From positions 536,818,971 to 536,882,970 of the forward strand of contig CM062297.1 of the NCBI GenBank assembly GCA_031216915.1: DNA of 64,000 nt. Reading direction: 5' to 3'. The first letter of the stretch is position 1. Every line of letters begins with the position of its first letter. The translations under genes were made by a program, and so were the position numbers. This document shows positions 21,061 to 33,540 of this stretch, piece by piece. The notes under the pieces were generated by a model. The model had not been told where the DNA came from. It worked only from the letters and a program-made list of their open reading frames with translations, and made no database searches. Source of the DNA: Pictodentalium vernedei (Eukaryota; Mollusca; Scaphopoda; Dentaliida; Dentaliidae).

Positions 21061-22020
21061 ATCGCGTCCAAAGCTCGTCCAGTACAGTGCTTACAATGCA
21101 ATACGGACCACACAACGGAATACATGAAGGTTGCGACCTTGCTGGTTGTGATAAAGATGACACGATTTACCCAGTGAAAAAAGATCCTCACATAGAGGAA
21201 GATTTCACGTTAAGATCCACAGTAGACAAGAGAGTAAATTACTCATGATCTCTGTGAAGATAGAGATGCTATCAACAGAAATGTATTGTGGTTGTTTATC
21301 TTAGCAATACCTGCTAAAACAACAGCGCCGGAGGATACGCGTATCCTATCATTGCGTCCTATAGATCAATAGAGCGTTAACAGTATTAGCTCAGAGATCT
21401 GGACAAGCCAACACATACGTCTGCAATTGATTAGCAAGCTGTGTCATAATAAAACATCATTGGGCGCTCCCATAGATAGCAAATCTGATTAAATACTTGT
21501 TTGTTGAGAGTCCATTCTGACAGCAACAAGCGACCCGTAAGAGAACGGGAGTGCGATAAAACAATCAGACGACCCCGAATATGACGGACCAAAACTGAAC
21601 TTGGTGTACTATAACCAACAGACGGATTCTTTCCATTAAATTGAATAACGGAAACGAAAGAGTGCCTCCCTGGTTCCGGAGATACGCCACTACTGTCGAA
21701 TTAAAGGACAGGAATTTGGGCATGCATTTCTGAATAATGTTCATGCAATGACATAAAGCAAGCCTAAAAAACATTATTCCGCGGAAGTTAAACTGATAGC
21801 TAAAAGACTGCGGAACCCAAAGACCCTGGCACTTCGAATCCGTAGGGATCAGTATATATCCCAATCTGCTTGACTGGCAACCGTCATAACAGCCACACTA
21901 GGGTCCGGCAACTGCGGCGGCACTCTCTGAGTCAACCACCGAATGTTTGCCCCAGTCTGAATCTCTTGTAACAGTAGATAGACAAGAGAATGTATAAACC
22001 AAGCAATTCATGGATTGCCG
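21061..22020 (-). pseudogene. DIRS C RNase H and methyltransferase-like remnant, polymerase core deleted
   Basis: RNase H blocks such as PTDSKCQGLW and TVVAYLRNQGGT are readable at 21,565-21,864. The first catalytic Asp is lost (MTVAS in place of MTDAS, near 21,885), a change also present in B. Upstream in sense, the sequence jumps near 22,015 from the RNase H linker to gag (site equivalent to about 34,335 joined to 35,655 in D), so all reverse transcriptase motifs are absent. This ~1.3-kb deletion is shared with B. Confidence 0.85.
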
Positions 22021-25000
22021 GAAAGTTGCCGTCGAAGAGAAGCTCCTCCGAGAACGAAGCGACTCTGAGAGAGTTCTTAACCTACTATCCACGCGTGGAT
22101 GTAGCTAGGGCTGCATCACGTCTAAACACTCCAATCAGCCACTGAAGGGCGGAGTTATACGTGAACAAAATACTGCCCTCAAAAGAAATTACATTGAGAA
22201 TAATATCCCGTAAATCTTTTCTTGAAGACGTAATGATAACGCCTCAGTAAGGCGGATTACGTATAATAAAGCGTCTAAGTTAAGTCTACTATACATAATG
22301 TCGTTCCCAATATTGAAATTGGAAAAGACATAAACGGCGAAAAAGAATATATGCAGTCTTTAATCACACCGTCTAGACGCATATGAACTCTCGGTTTGCC
22401 CTGCTCTGCCAAAATAAACTATATGTAAAAAAGATAAAATGGCAGAAATGAGCCACGCGGACAAGAAACTAAACTATCATGCTTAGTAGCAGGCTTGTAT
22501 ATATATATATAATATATAGCGTCGAAAAATAAAACACATGTTGTAATGACAATATTGGACTGCGTCGGTAAGTCAGGGACAAAGTCCCTGTACCGATCGA
22601 AAAATCCGAGTCCAATGACGCTATAAGTCTCTTATCCAAGATCGCAGCAATGAAGTCCGAAAAATAATCACTGGAAGAAATGCCAGAAGATATGAAAGGC
22701 ATCTTCCGATACTACTAAAGGGAAAACTCGAAATCTTTCGAATCCCTTTCGCCATCCTGTCGGACCCTATAAAGCGTTCGGTCGTCCGTAGCTTGATGCA
22801 ACCGCGGACCGCACCGACCCAGCGCCGTCGGATAATTCCTGATTCGACCGAGAAACCGTCAATTGCTGGGATGCTGCGAAACAACTGTGCTAACTCGGAT
22901 AGCACGTCCGTCACCGAGGCCTGAGGAGCAGCGGTCTTACGATGCATTGCCGCAGGAAGCTCCGAGATCGTTACCCCGTGCATACTTCCAATATGCGAGC
23001 GAACGGAGTGTATAGGCCTCGTGTCCCTTGGCTACCGGATGGCGCGACCTATTCGCTGTGGAATCACTGAATGCCGAAACTGATCGGATACTCGAGGTCA
23101 CGTAGCCAATGTGCGGTCGTGTGCCCTGCTGTGAGGATGAGGAAGCATTAAAGACAGTCTCTCGGACTGTCAATATAACGGAGCGTCCCGAGCAACGGAC
23201 ATATGCTCCGAATGTAAAATATCTGAACCACAACATGCGGTCCCCTATGTTGTTGGCTTCCTCCGATCTGTCCTCAATCTGCCGTCACTGGGTGAGTACT
23301 AAAGTAATTAAAGTGCTCGCATCACCCAAATCTCCTTCCTAGACCGCAACGGACGAACCCGGCAGCCGAACCATTCGATGAATGTATGCTACACCGGGTG
23401 AGCTAGCGAATGTCATTCCGTAAGCGATAGACATATTCCATGAGCACTTATTGCCGCTAACTCTTCATTAACTATGACGACAGAGGCACACTTTTGAAAG
23501 ACATCTCCATAACTCTTCGAACAAGAAACCAGAAATGCTTGGATAGCAAGCATAAAATAATAATATATATAGCGTCGTTCAATAATTCGAAAGTTTGTGT
23601 GACATTATTGGATTATGTCGGAACTGAGGGACGATGTCCCTGAACCGAACCAAAAATTTCTAAGTCCACCGACGCTATCAGTTTCTTATCCGGCATCGCA
23701 GCATATGTTGTTCCGAAAGGGAAAGCTTGAAATCCACCGAATCCCTTTCGGTATCCCGTCGGACCGGATGAAACTTTCGGACGTCCGTACCCGCTTCCGC
23801 GGAGCGTCCCGACCCAGCATCGTCGGATAAAATATATGCGACAGATTCAGTTGATGCTGGGATGCTGCGATAAACTGTGCTATTAAGGAAAGCACGTCCG
23901 TTCCCGAGGCCTGTGCCGTAGCGGACTTACGATGCATTGCCGCTGGAAGCTCTGTGTACGTTGACTCCCGCACACTTCCTATGCGAACGTCCGGAGTCTG
24001 CAGGCCTCGAGTCCCCGGCTACCGACCCAGCGCTGTCGGATAATTCTCGATCCGACACCGTTTCTGTCGGCTGCTGGGATGCTGCGATAAGCTGTGCTAT
24101 GTGCACAAGAATGTCCGGCGTCGAGACCTGCGGAGGCGCAGTCTATCGGTGCTTCGCCGAGGGCAGCTCCGCATCAGATGGCTCCCGCATACTTCCTATG
24201 CGAACGTCCGGAGTCCATCGGTCTCGAATCCCTGGCTGCCGGATGGTGTGACCTGGTCACCGAAGAATCCTTGATCGGCGAAGCTGGTAATATATCGGCG
24301 GTCACGCAGCCAAGGTGCGGTCGTGTGCGCTGATGAGAAGAGGAAGCCTTAGCAGTCTCAGCGGACTGCCTATACAACGGAGCGTCCCGAGCGACGGACG
24401 TATGCTCCGCTAACAACACATTTGTACCACAACATCTGGGGCCAGATGTTGTTGAACGAGAGAGGGGCCTCTCTCGCTTGCCGTCCGGATGGACCGGAAC
24501 GAGCTATGAACCGGACTAAAAGGCTTCCTCCGTTCTCCCTCCGATCCGCCGTCACTGGGTGTGCATTAAGTTAATTTTATAGTGCTCGCATCACCCCAAA
24601 ATTCCTTCTAGACCGCAACGGACGAACCCGGCTGCCGAACCATTCGGTGAATGGACGCTACACCGGGCGAGCTAGCGGACGTCAAAGGCCGTCGAACCTA
24701 CTAGGGTCCTCTTAGGCAATTGGCGTATTACATGAGCACTTTTCCGCTAGCCCTTCATTAATTGTGACGACGGAGGCACACTGTTGGAAGACATCACAGA
24801 TACATCACCCTAATCTTGATCGTCTGAAATAGAAATTGATAAAGTCGAGTGACCCTGCGGGGAAAGGACCGGAGTGTCCAAATCCCCAACAACATACCGT
24901 GACATACGCTTCCCATATTGTCATCGAAATCATACGATACAGAACAGGAGTTAATGCGAGTACACTGACCACATATAGAATGATAATAAGGTCAGAGGAA

Positions 25001-25060
25001 GACTTCCTCCTAAAACAATTGATCAATATCCTTTCAATGAGAAAAGAAAACAAGTCCTGG
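22021..25060 (-). pseudogene. DIRS C gag remnant with internal duplication
   Basis: The gag region is present about one and a half times. The block containing ELPAAMHRKTAAPQASVTDV (22,900-22,960) recurs diverged as ELPAAMHRKSATAQASGTDV (23,900-23,950), an offset of about 1 kb. A further local duplication of about 210 bp at 23,990-24,230 (box CTATGCGAACGTCCGGAGTC twice) is absent from B. The N-terminal Cys/His cluster is frame-broken at 24,990-25,040. No long intact frame. Confidence 0.75.
22497..22518. repeat. Short TA-rich microsatellite
   Basis: ATATAT run inside the gag remnant of C; the same tract is longer and purer in B (27,668-27,690). Confidence 0.85.
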
Positions 25061-26131
25061 TACTCGCACTAACCCCTGGCAATCAAATACATAATAATAA
25101 TATGATCCATTAATATAGAAAAAATAATTGAAATCAAAATATTTTGAAAAAATATTTTTTCAGAACAGCCCAAGTTTCTGAAAAGTAACGTTGAGCCCCA
25201 ATGGATCCCAAGCCTAAGTGTGGACAAAAATTTTAAAAATATTTTAAACAATTTATTCAACACTTACGAACAATAATAATGTATCTAGTTATGATTAAAA
25301 TAACATAAAGATATTATTATTTAGAAATCCCCCCCTCACACAGAGGGCTGTTGTAAATGTAAACAATGAGTGTAAAAACACTAAAATAAGACTCCAGGCA
25401 CCCAGGCCCGAAATCAGTTACCAAAAATACACCATCTGATGCAAAACAGAGACTTCCAGGGAAGAAACTGCAGAACATCAGATGGTAGATGCAGAACACA
25501 ACGCCTAACCACCCGTAGGTGAAGACGTAAACATGGGGAAAGAACAGAATTCATTCTGTTATTAAGCTAAAACTCCCAAGAAATTTTAGTAATAATAATT
25601 ACAGAAACTATGCCAAAAGCATGGGAGAATAGCAAGGGGGAACTTAAAGGACAGGGAGAGAGGAAAAACACTTGAAAAAACAGTGTAACTAAATAATCAG
25701 AATGACAACAAAATGGCTGCTGCCTTGAAAATAGGTAACTTAACATAATTTCATTAAAAAATTTTAAGTTACAGCCCTGATAATATTCTGTCACACATTC
25801 TTTTCCTCTCCTCCTTTTCTATCCTCCTTAGAATCACCATTTCACTAATATTTATGTGTCTGGCATCATTTAAACTGAGATTTAAAAGCACAAAGATCAG
25901 TCAGATGTTAACTGATGAAGGGCCAAACTTAGAATGATAAATGGCGCCAATTTCGGAACGTCCTGGACACTGCGCATGCGCAGTGGGGGCGAGGTGTGGA
26001 GGGCCTTTCAGGACATGTTTTCTTTAGTTTTAGATGCAAATTTTGGGGATTGGGGGGCAAAATTTGTGTTTGGCCCTATATTTTAAGAGTTAGCACCAGC
26101 TATGTCTGGGTCATTGGTACAGTATAAAAAT
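25061..26131 (-). other. DIRS C leader and right terminal repeat
   Basis: Non-coding leader with the shared box CCTAAGTGTGGACAA near 25,211 and AAGTTACAGCCCTGA near 25,767, then the right terminal repeat 25,930-26,119 with palindrome at 25,969-25,984 and the end GTATAAAAAT. A promoter would be expected here for the minus-strand transcript, but none can be assigned with confidence. Confidence 0.75.
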
Positions 26132-27178
26132 ATAACAATGAGTAGTATGGAGGGATCAACAATATGAACATAATGATCCCTACACCACGACGGAAGAGCC
26201 TCCACTTTAGCCGCATAGAATAGCGAAGAAGAGGATCTCCTATAGTAAGAAATCGCGTCCAAAGCTCGTCCAGTACAGTGCTTACAATGCAATTCGGACC
26301 ACACAACGGAATACATGAAGGTTGCGACCTTGCTGGTTGTGATAAAGATGACACGATTTACCCAGTGAAAAAGATCCTCACATAGAGGAAGATTTCACGT
26401 TAAGACCCACAGTAGACAAGAGAGTAAATTACTCATGATCTCTGTGAAGATAGAGATGCTATCAACAGAAATGTATTGTGGTTGTTTATCTTAGCAATAC
26501 CTGCTAAAACAACAGCGCCGGAGGATACGCGTATCCTATCATTCCGTCCTATAGATCAATAGAGCGTTAACAATATTAGCTCAGAGATCTGGACAAGCCA
26601 ACACATACGTCTGCAATTGATTAGCAAGCTGTGTCATAAATAAATCATCATTGGGCGCTCCCATAGATAGCAAATCTGATTGAATACTTGTTTGTTGAGA
26701 GTCCATTCTGACAGCAACAAGCGACCCGTAAGAGAACGGGAGTCCGATAAAACAATCAGACGACCCGGAATATGACGGACCAAAACTGAACTTGGTGTAC
26801 TATAACCAACAGACGGATTCTTTCCATTAAATTGAATAACGGAAACGAAAGAGTGCCTCCCTGTCGAATTAAAGGACAGGAATTTGGGCATGCGTTTCTG
26901 AATAATGTTCATGCAATGACATAAAGCAAGCCTAAAAAACATTATTCCGCGGAAGTTAAACTGATTGCTAAAAGACTGCGGAACCCAAAGACCCTGGCAC
27001 TTCGAATCCGTAGGGATCAGTATTATATCCCAATCTGTTTGACTGGCAACCGTCATAACAGCCACACTCGGGTCCGGCAACTGCGGCGGCACTCTCTGAG
27101 TCAACCACCGAATGTTTGCCCCAGTCTGAATCTCTTGTAACACTAGATAGACAAGAGAACGTGTAAATCGAGCAATTC
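26132..27178 (-). pseudogene. DIRS B recombinase N-terminus, RNase H and methyltransferase-like remnant
   Basis: A 169-codon frame (26,634-27,143) includes EIQTGANIRWLTQRVPPQLP, MTVASQTDW (first catalytic Asp replaced by Val), PTDSKCQGLW and VRHIPGRLIVLSDS. A small deletion removes the TVVAYLRNQGGT block kept in C. The polymerase core is deleted at about 27,180 exactly as in C. Confidence 0.85.
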
Positions 27179-30140
27179 ATGGATTGCCGAAAAGTTGCCG
27201 TCGAAGAGAAGCTCCTCCGAGAACGAAGCGACTCTGAGAGAGTTCTTAACCTTACTATCCACGCGTGTGGATGTAGCTAGGGCTGCGTCACGTCAAACTA
27301 ACTCCAATCAGCCACTGAAGGGCGGAGTTATACGTGAACAAACTACTGCCCTCAAAAGAAATTACATTGAGAATAATATCCCGTAAATCTTTTCTTGAAG
27401 ACGTAATGATAACGCCTCAGTAAGGCGGATTACGTATAATAAAGCGTCTAAGTTAAGTCTACTATACATAATGTCGTTCCCAACATTGAAATTGGAAAAG
27501 ACATAAACGGCGAAAAAGAATATATGCAGTCTTTAAACACACCGTCTAGACGCATATGAACTCTCGGTATGCCCTGCTCTGCCAAAATAAACTATTTGTA
27601 TAAATGATAAAATGGCAGAAATGAGCAACGCGGACAAGAAACTAAACTATCATGCTTAGTAGCAGGCTTGTATATATATATATATATATAGCGTCGAAAA
27701 ATAAAACACATGTTGTAATGACAATATTGGACTGCGTCGGTAAATCAGGGACAATATCCCTGATCCGATCGAAAAATCCGAGTCCAATGACGCTATAAGT
27801 CTCTTATCCAAGATCGCAGCAATGAAGTCCGAAATAATAATCACTGGAAGATAATGCCAGAAGATATGAAAGGCATCTTCCGATACTACTAAAGGGAAAA
27901 CTCGAAATCTTTCGAATCCCTTTCGCCATCCTGTCGGACCCTATAAAGCGTTCGGTCGTCCGTAGCTGATGCAACCGCGGACCGCACCGACCCAGCGCCG
28001 TCGGATAATTCCTAATTCGACCGAGAAACTGTCAATTGCTGGGATGCTGCGAAACAACTGTGCTAACTCGGATAGCACGTCCGTCACTGAGGCCTGAGGA
28101 GAAGCGGTCTTACGATGCATTGCCGCTGGAAGCTCCGTGATCGTTACCCCGTGCATACTACCAATATGCGAGTGAACGGAGTGTATAGGCCTCGTGTCCC
28201 TTGGCTACCGGATGGCGCGACCTATTCGCCGTGGAATCACTGAATGCCGAAACTGATCGGATACTCGAGGTCACGTAGCCAATGTGCGGTCGTGTGCCCT
28301 GCTGTGAGGATGAGGAAGCATTAAAGACAGTCTCTCGGACTGTCAATATAACGGAGCGTCCCGACCAACGGACATATGCTCCGAATGTAAAATATCTGAA
28401 CCACAACATGCGGTCCCCTATGTTGTTGGGCGAGAGAGGGACCTCTCTCGCTCACAGCCCGGACGGACCTGGACAAGCCAGGAACCGGACTAACAGGCTT
28501 CCTCCGATCTGTCCTCAATCTGCCGTCACTGGGTGAGTACTAAAGTAATTAAAGTGCTCGCATCACCCAAATCTCCTTCCTAGACCGCAACGGACGAACC
28601 CGGCAGCCGAACCATTCGATGAATGTACGCTACACCGGGTGAGCTAGCGAATGTCACTCCGTAGGCGATAGACATATTCCATGAGCACTTATTGCCGCTA
28701 ACTCTTCATTAACTATGACAACAGAGGCACACTTTTGAAAGACATCTCCATAACTCTTCGAACAAGAAACCAGAAATGCTTGGTTAGCAAGCATAAAATA
28801 ATAATATATATAGCGTCGTTCAATAATTCGAAAGTTTGTGTGACATAATTGGACTATGTCGGAACTGAGGGACGATGTCCCTGAACCGAACCAAAAATTT
28901 CTAAGTCCACCGACGCTATCAGTTTCTTATCCGGCATCGCAGCATTCTGGTCCGACGAAAGAAGCTGTAGAAGACCAAGTCAGATGACATACACAACAGC
29001 ATATGTTGTTCCGAAAGGGAAAGCTCGAAATCCTCCGAATCCCCTTCGGTATCCCGTCGGACCGGATGAAACTTTCGGACGTCCGTACCCGCTTCCGCGG
29101 AGCGTCCCGACCCAGCATCGTCGGATAAAATATATGCGACAGATTCAGTTGATGCTGGGATGCTGCGATAAACTGTGCTATTAAGGAAAGCACGTCCGTT
29201 CCCGAGGCCTGTGCAGTAGCGGTCTTACGATGCATTGCCGCCGGAAGCTCCGTGTACGTTGACTCCCGCACACTTCCTATGCGAACGTCCGGAGTCTGCA
29301 GGCCTCGTGTCCCTGGCTACCGGATGGTGTGACCTGGTCGCCGAAGAATCCTTGATCGACGAAGCTGGTAATATATCGGCAGTCACGCAGCCAAGGTGCG
29401 GTCGTGTGCACTGACGAGAAGAGGAAGCCTTAGCAGTCTCAGCGGACTGCCTATACAACGGAGCGTCCCGAGCGACGGACGTATGCTCCGCTTGCGACAC
29501 ATTTTGTACCACAACATCTGGGGCCAGATGTTGTTGAACGAGAGAGGGGCCTCTCTCGCTTGCCGTCCGGATGGACCGGAACGAGCTATGAACCGGACTA
29601 AAAGGCTTCCTGCGTTCTCCCTCCGATCCGCCGTCACTGGGTGTGCATTAGGTTAATTTATAGTGCTCGCATCACCCCAAAATTCCTTCTAGACCGCAAA
29701 GGATGAACCCGGCTGCCGAACCATTCGGTGAATGGACGCTACACCGGGCGAGCTAGCGGACGTCAAAGGCCGTCGAACCTACTAGGGTCCTCTTAGGCAA
29801 TTGGCGTATTTACATGAGCACTTTTCCGCTAGCCCTTCATTAATTGTGACGACGGAGGCACACTGTTGGAAGACATCACAGATACATCACCCTAATCTTG
29901 ATCGTCTGAAATAGAAATTGATAAAGTAGAGTGACCCTGCGGGGAAAGGACCAGAGTGTCCAAATCCCCAACAACATACCGTGACATACGCTTCCCATAT
30001 TGTCATCGAAATCATACGATACAGAACAGGAGTTAATGCAAGTACACTGACCACATATAGAATGACAATAAAGTCAGAGGAAGACTTCCTCTTAAAACAA
30101 TTGATCAATATCCTTTCAATGTGAAAAGAAAACAAGTCCT
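27179..30140 (-). pseudogene. DIRS B gag remnant with internal duplication
   Basis: Two diverged copies of the middle gag block (around 28,080-28,140 and 29,190-29,250), as in C, but without C's extra 210-bp duplication and with about 60 bp near 28,930-28,990 that C lacks. The N-terminal Cys/His region is frame-broken near 30,080-30,130. All frames are short. Confidence 0.75.
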
Positions 30141-31209
30141 GGTACTCGCACTAACCCCTGGCAATCAAAATACATAATAATAATATGATCCATTAATATA
30201 GAAAAAATAATTGAAATCAAAATATTTTGAAAAAATATTTTTTCAGAACAGCCCAAGTTTCTGAAAAGTAACGTTGAGCCCCAATGGATCCCAAGCCTAA
30301 GTGTGGACAAAAATTTTAATATTTTAAACAATTTATTCAACACTTACGAACAATAATAATGTATCTAGTTATGATTAAAATAACATCAAGATATTATTTT
30401 TTAGAAATCCCCCCCTCACACAGAGGGCTGTTGTAAATGTAAACAATGAGTGTAAAAACACTAAAATAAGACTCCAGGCACCCAGGCCCGAAATCAGTTA
30501 CCAAAAATACACTATCTGATGCAAAACAGAGACTTCCAGGGAAGAAACTGCAGAACATCAGATGGTAGATGCAGAACACAACGCCTAACCACCCGTAGGT
30601 GAAGACTTAAACATGGGGAAAGAACAGAATTCATTCTGTTATTCAGCTAAAACTCCCAAGAAAATTTAGTAATAATAATTACAAAAACTATGCCAAAAGC
30701 ATGGGAGAATAGCAAGGGGGAACTTAAAGGACAGGGAGAGAGGAAAACACTTAAAAAACAGTGTAACTAAATAATCAGAATGACAACAAAATGGCTGCTG
30801 CCTTGAAAATAGGTAACTTAACATAATTTCATTAAAAAATTTTAAGTTACAGCCCTGATAATATTCTGTCACACATTCTTTTCCTCTCCTCCTTCTCTAT
30901 CCTCCTTAGAATCACCATTTCACTAATATTTATGTGTCTGGCATCATTTAAACTGAGATTTATAAGCACAAAGATCAGTCAGATGTTAACTGATGAAGGG
31001 CCAAACTTAGAATGATTAATGGCGCCAATTTCGGAACGTCCTTGACACTGCGCATGCGCAGTAGGGGCGAAGTGTGGAGGGCCTTTCAGGACATGTTTTC
31101 TTTAGTTTTAGATGCAAATTTTGGGGATTGGGGGGCAAAATTTGTGTTTGGCCCTATATTTTAAGAGTTAGCACCAGCTATGTCTGGGTCATTGGTACAG
31201 TATAAAAAT
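30141..31209 (-). other. DIRS B leader and right terminal repeat
   Basis: Shared leader boxes near 30,297 (CCTAAGTGTGGACAA) and 30,844 (AAGTTACAGCCCTGA). Terminal repeat 31,008-31,197 with palindrome at 31,047-31,062. Confidence 0.75.
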
Positions 31210-31504
31210 ATTATAATAATTTATATATTTTTTATACTTACGAATGACCCAGACTTAGCTTCGTGCTAACTCCTTAAGTTCTAGGGCCAAACACACATTT
31301 TGCCCCCCAATCCCTAAAATTTGCATCAAAATCTGAAATTTCAATGTCCTATGTGGTCCTCCATACTTTTTATCCACTGTGCATGTGCAGTGTCAAGGTG
31401 GTCTCGAAATTGGTGCCAAATGTCATTCTTACAACCAGTGCCTGGTAATCGTTATGTAACCAGTGGGGAGGTATGAGTTCCCAACTCATGGGAGGGCCAT
31501 CCCC

Positions 31505-31586
31505 ATCTGGGGCATTGGTAAGTATAAAAAATATAAACATTACTATAAATTTTTTAACATTTTTATACTGTACCAATGACCCAGAC
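31505..31586. promoter_or_regulatory. DIRS D ICR
   Basis: Same 82-bp layout as in B and C with a few substitutions (CATCTGGGGCATTGGT at its start). Confidence 0.85.
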
Positions 31587-32031
31587 TTAGCTGAATAGAA
31601 AAAAGGCTGGAGGGCCTAGGACATAAAGGAAAATCCAATAGACTCAATTACATGTACACAGAATTATCCCCTTAAGGAGAAAAGGAGAAACAGGCTTTAC
31701 ATGTATCTTTCTTATTTGTATCAAAAAAGAAAGACACAATACCATTATGGAATTGAGCACAATAACATCAATGATCTCTATTAACATCCAGTATAACCCG
31801 TTATATTAATTTTTTAAAGGAAAGCCAATAAATAAAGAAAGTCACGAGAATGAGATTCTTTATACTCATTAAAAGTGTCCGAGGATTGTATATTAACGCT
31901 AGTATGACACGTGACAAAAACAAATGCTTCACACCGAGCTACACTTTAAAAATATTACATGAATGAGTTAAACATTAGCTTTACACTTTAAAACCATCCC
32001 GGCACCAACTCGGCATTACTGACTCCAGAGG

Positions 32032-32097
32032 AGGTATTTCCTTGCTTTTCACTATAAAGCAGGTGACCTAAGGGAACACCATCCCCCCCCCCCCCCC
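32032..32097 (-). promoter_or_regulatory. Conserved hairpin plus C-tract, DIRS D
   Basis: Arms TTTCCTTGCTTT and AAAGCA plus CTAAGGGAA around a short loop, then a run of 15 C. In sense, poly-G precedes the hairpin, downstream of the recombinase stop. Confidence 0.7.
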
Positions 32098-32190
32098 TTC
32101 CCCTGGGTCAAATACTCCAGAGCAAAGAGGGCAGCAGAGCAGAGTCACTGCCGGAACAGAAAGCCTGCATAACTATAGTTGCAACTGTTT

Positions 32191-32608
32191 AGTGGACGAC
32201 ATTCTGAGCAACAGATAACGGACCTAAACAATGCAGGTCTCCAGAAATGGACTCAATATTTCTAAGATAAAAATTTGTGAATGTGCAGCCTTCATCAAAT
32301 CTGTAATAGCAACACTATTAGCATAAGCCCAAGATGTAGATAGAGCTCTTACTTCATGCGCCAAAATCTTAAGCACAGACTGATGAGTTGAAAATTTTTA
32401 GTGGACGACATTCTGAGCAACAGATAACGGACCTAAACAATGCAGGTCTCCAGAAATGGACTCAATATTTCTAAGATAAAAATTTGTGAATATGCAGCCT
32501 TCATCAAATCTGTAATAGCAACACTATTAGCATAAGCCCAAGATGTAGATAGAGCTCTTACTTCATGCGCCAAAATCTTAAGCACAGACTGCTGAGTTGA
32601 AGATAATT
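32191..32608. repeat. 209-bp tandem duplication in the DIRS D recombinase 3' end
   Basis: AGTGGACGACATTCTGAGCA occurs at 32,191 and again at 32,400; the two copies are nearly identical, so the duplication is recent. It repeats the recombinase C-terminus from just before box II to the stop. Confidence 0.92.
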
Positions 32609-33540
32609 TTTCATAAGCAGTACAGATAGTTAATTGAATCCACCTAGCAATAGAATGGACCCTAATGTCCCTTCTATTTGGCAGCAGAGACAGAAAGAAA
32701 TGTTTACGTCCCTTTCTGATAAACTCAGATCTACGTTTGTAAATACGTATAGCTCTAACAGGACAGAGTAAAGGCCTATGCCCATCTGAAGACGGAAGAG
32801 CCTTAATAACAATAGGTTCCGGATACTTATTAGGCGCCTGATTCTTAGCCAAAAATCCAACATTAGTGGTCAAGGTAATAGTATTACCTACACTACGATA
32901 GTGAGAATCATCAACAGATAGTGCATGAAGCTCACTAACTCTTCTAGCAGAAGAGAAGGCTAAGAGAAAAGCTGTCTTATAAGATAAGAATTTGAAGTCC
33001 ACTGTATCAAGAGGCTCAAATGGCACTTCTTTTAGCTTAAGAAGAATCCAAGCTAAATTCTACTTAGGAATTAATCTAAGGGTTCTAGGTCTATTCATCG
33101 AAAAGTTTTTCACTAACTTAGATAAAGAGACATTAGATCCAATCTGTAAACTATCATGATGTGCATAGGTATCAGATAGCATAGACCTATAACCCTTAAT
33201 GGTAACAGGCTGCAGTTTGATCTCATCAAACAAGTAGATAGACTAGAAAATTAGCAATGCCTGGATTGGAGGGATCATAAATATCAACAGAATGATCCCT
33301 ACACCACAGTGAGAAAACCTTCCACTTAGCAGCATAATTTAGCGAAGAGGAGGTCCTCCTACAGTTAGAAATTGGGTCCACTGCTCGTCCTGTAAAATGC
33401 TTGCCGTGCAAGAAGGACCGCACAACGGAAATACGTGAAGGTTGAGACCTTGCGGGTTGTGATGCAGTGTGCGCGATTTCCCCTGCAAAAGAAGATCCTC
33501 TCGTGGAGAAAGCTTCCATGGCATGTCCCACAACAGACAC
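32398..33540 (-). pseudogene. DIRS D tyrosine recombinase, nearly complete but broken
   Basis: N-terminal core-binding part WCRDHSVDIYDPSNPGIANF at about 33,250-33,310, then TIKGYRSMLSDTY near 33,190, KTAFLLAFSSARRVSEL (box I) near 32,930-32,970 and HEVRALSTSWAYANSV (box II) near 32,510-32,560. The longest intact stretch is 197 codons (32,433-33,026). Lesions: a 4-bp TCTA duplication near 33,235, TAG for Trp at 33,060, and a 19-bp deletion after MKAAY that throws the tyrosine region (NFYLRN) out of frame. The gene begins in a different frame from the polymerase and overlaps its end, as known for DIRS1. Confidence 0.88.

Larger units (their letters stand above)
19138..26131 (-). mobile_element. 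DIRS C, complete 6,994-bp element nested in B
   Basis: Terminal repeats at 19,176-19,365 and 25,930-26,119 are 190-bp inverted copies with almost no differences. B sequence breaks at AACAAGTATACTAAAAA and continues at ATAACAATGAGTAGTATGG; C itself carries the unbroken equivalent near 20,925-20,965. There is no target-site duplication. Inside: ICR 19,440-19,521, decayed recombinase, RNase H and methyltransferase-like remnants, no reverse transcriptase core, and a duplicated gag region. B and C are highly similar throughout. Confidence 0.92.
26132..31209 (-). mobile_element. DIRS B, 5' part (right segment)
   Basis: Continuation of B after C: recombinase N-terminal remnant, RNase H/methyltransferase-like remnant, gag with the same duplicated layout as C, leader and right terminal repeat (31,008-31,197), ending GTATAAAAAT at 31,209. 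D resumes at the next base. Confidence 0.9.

Noticed and set aside
22900..24420. Plus-strand open frames over the gag remnants of B and C
   Set aside because: Antisense shadows of CpG-rich gag sequence, no independent conservation or motif.
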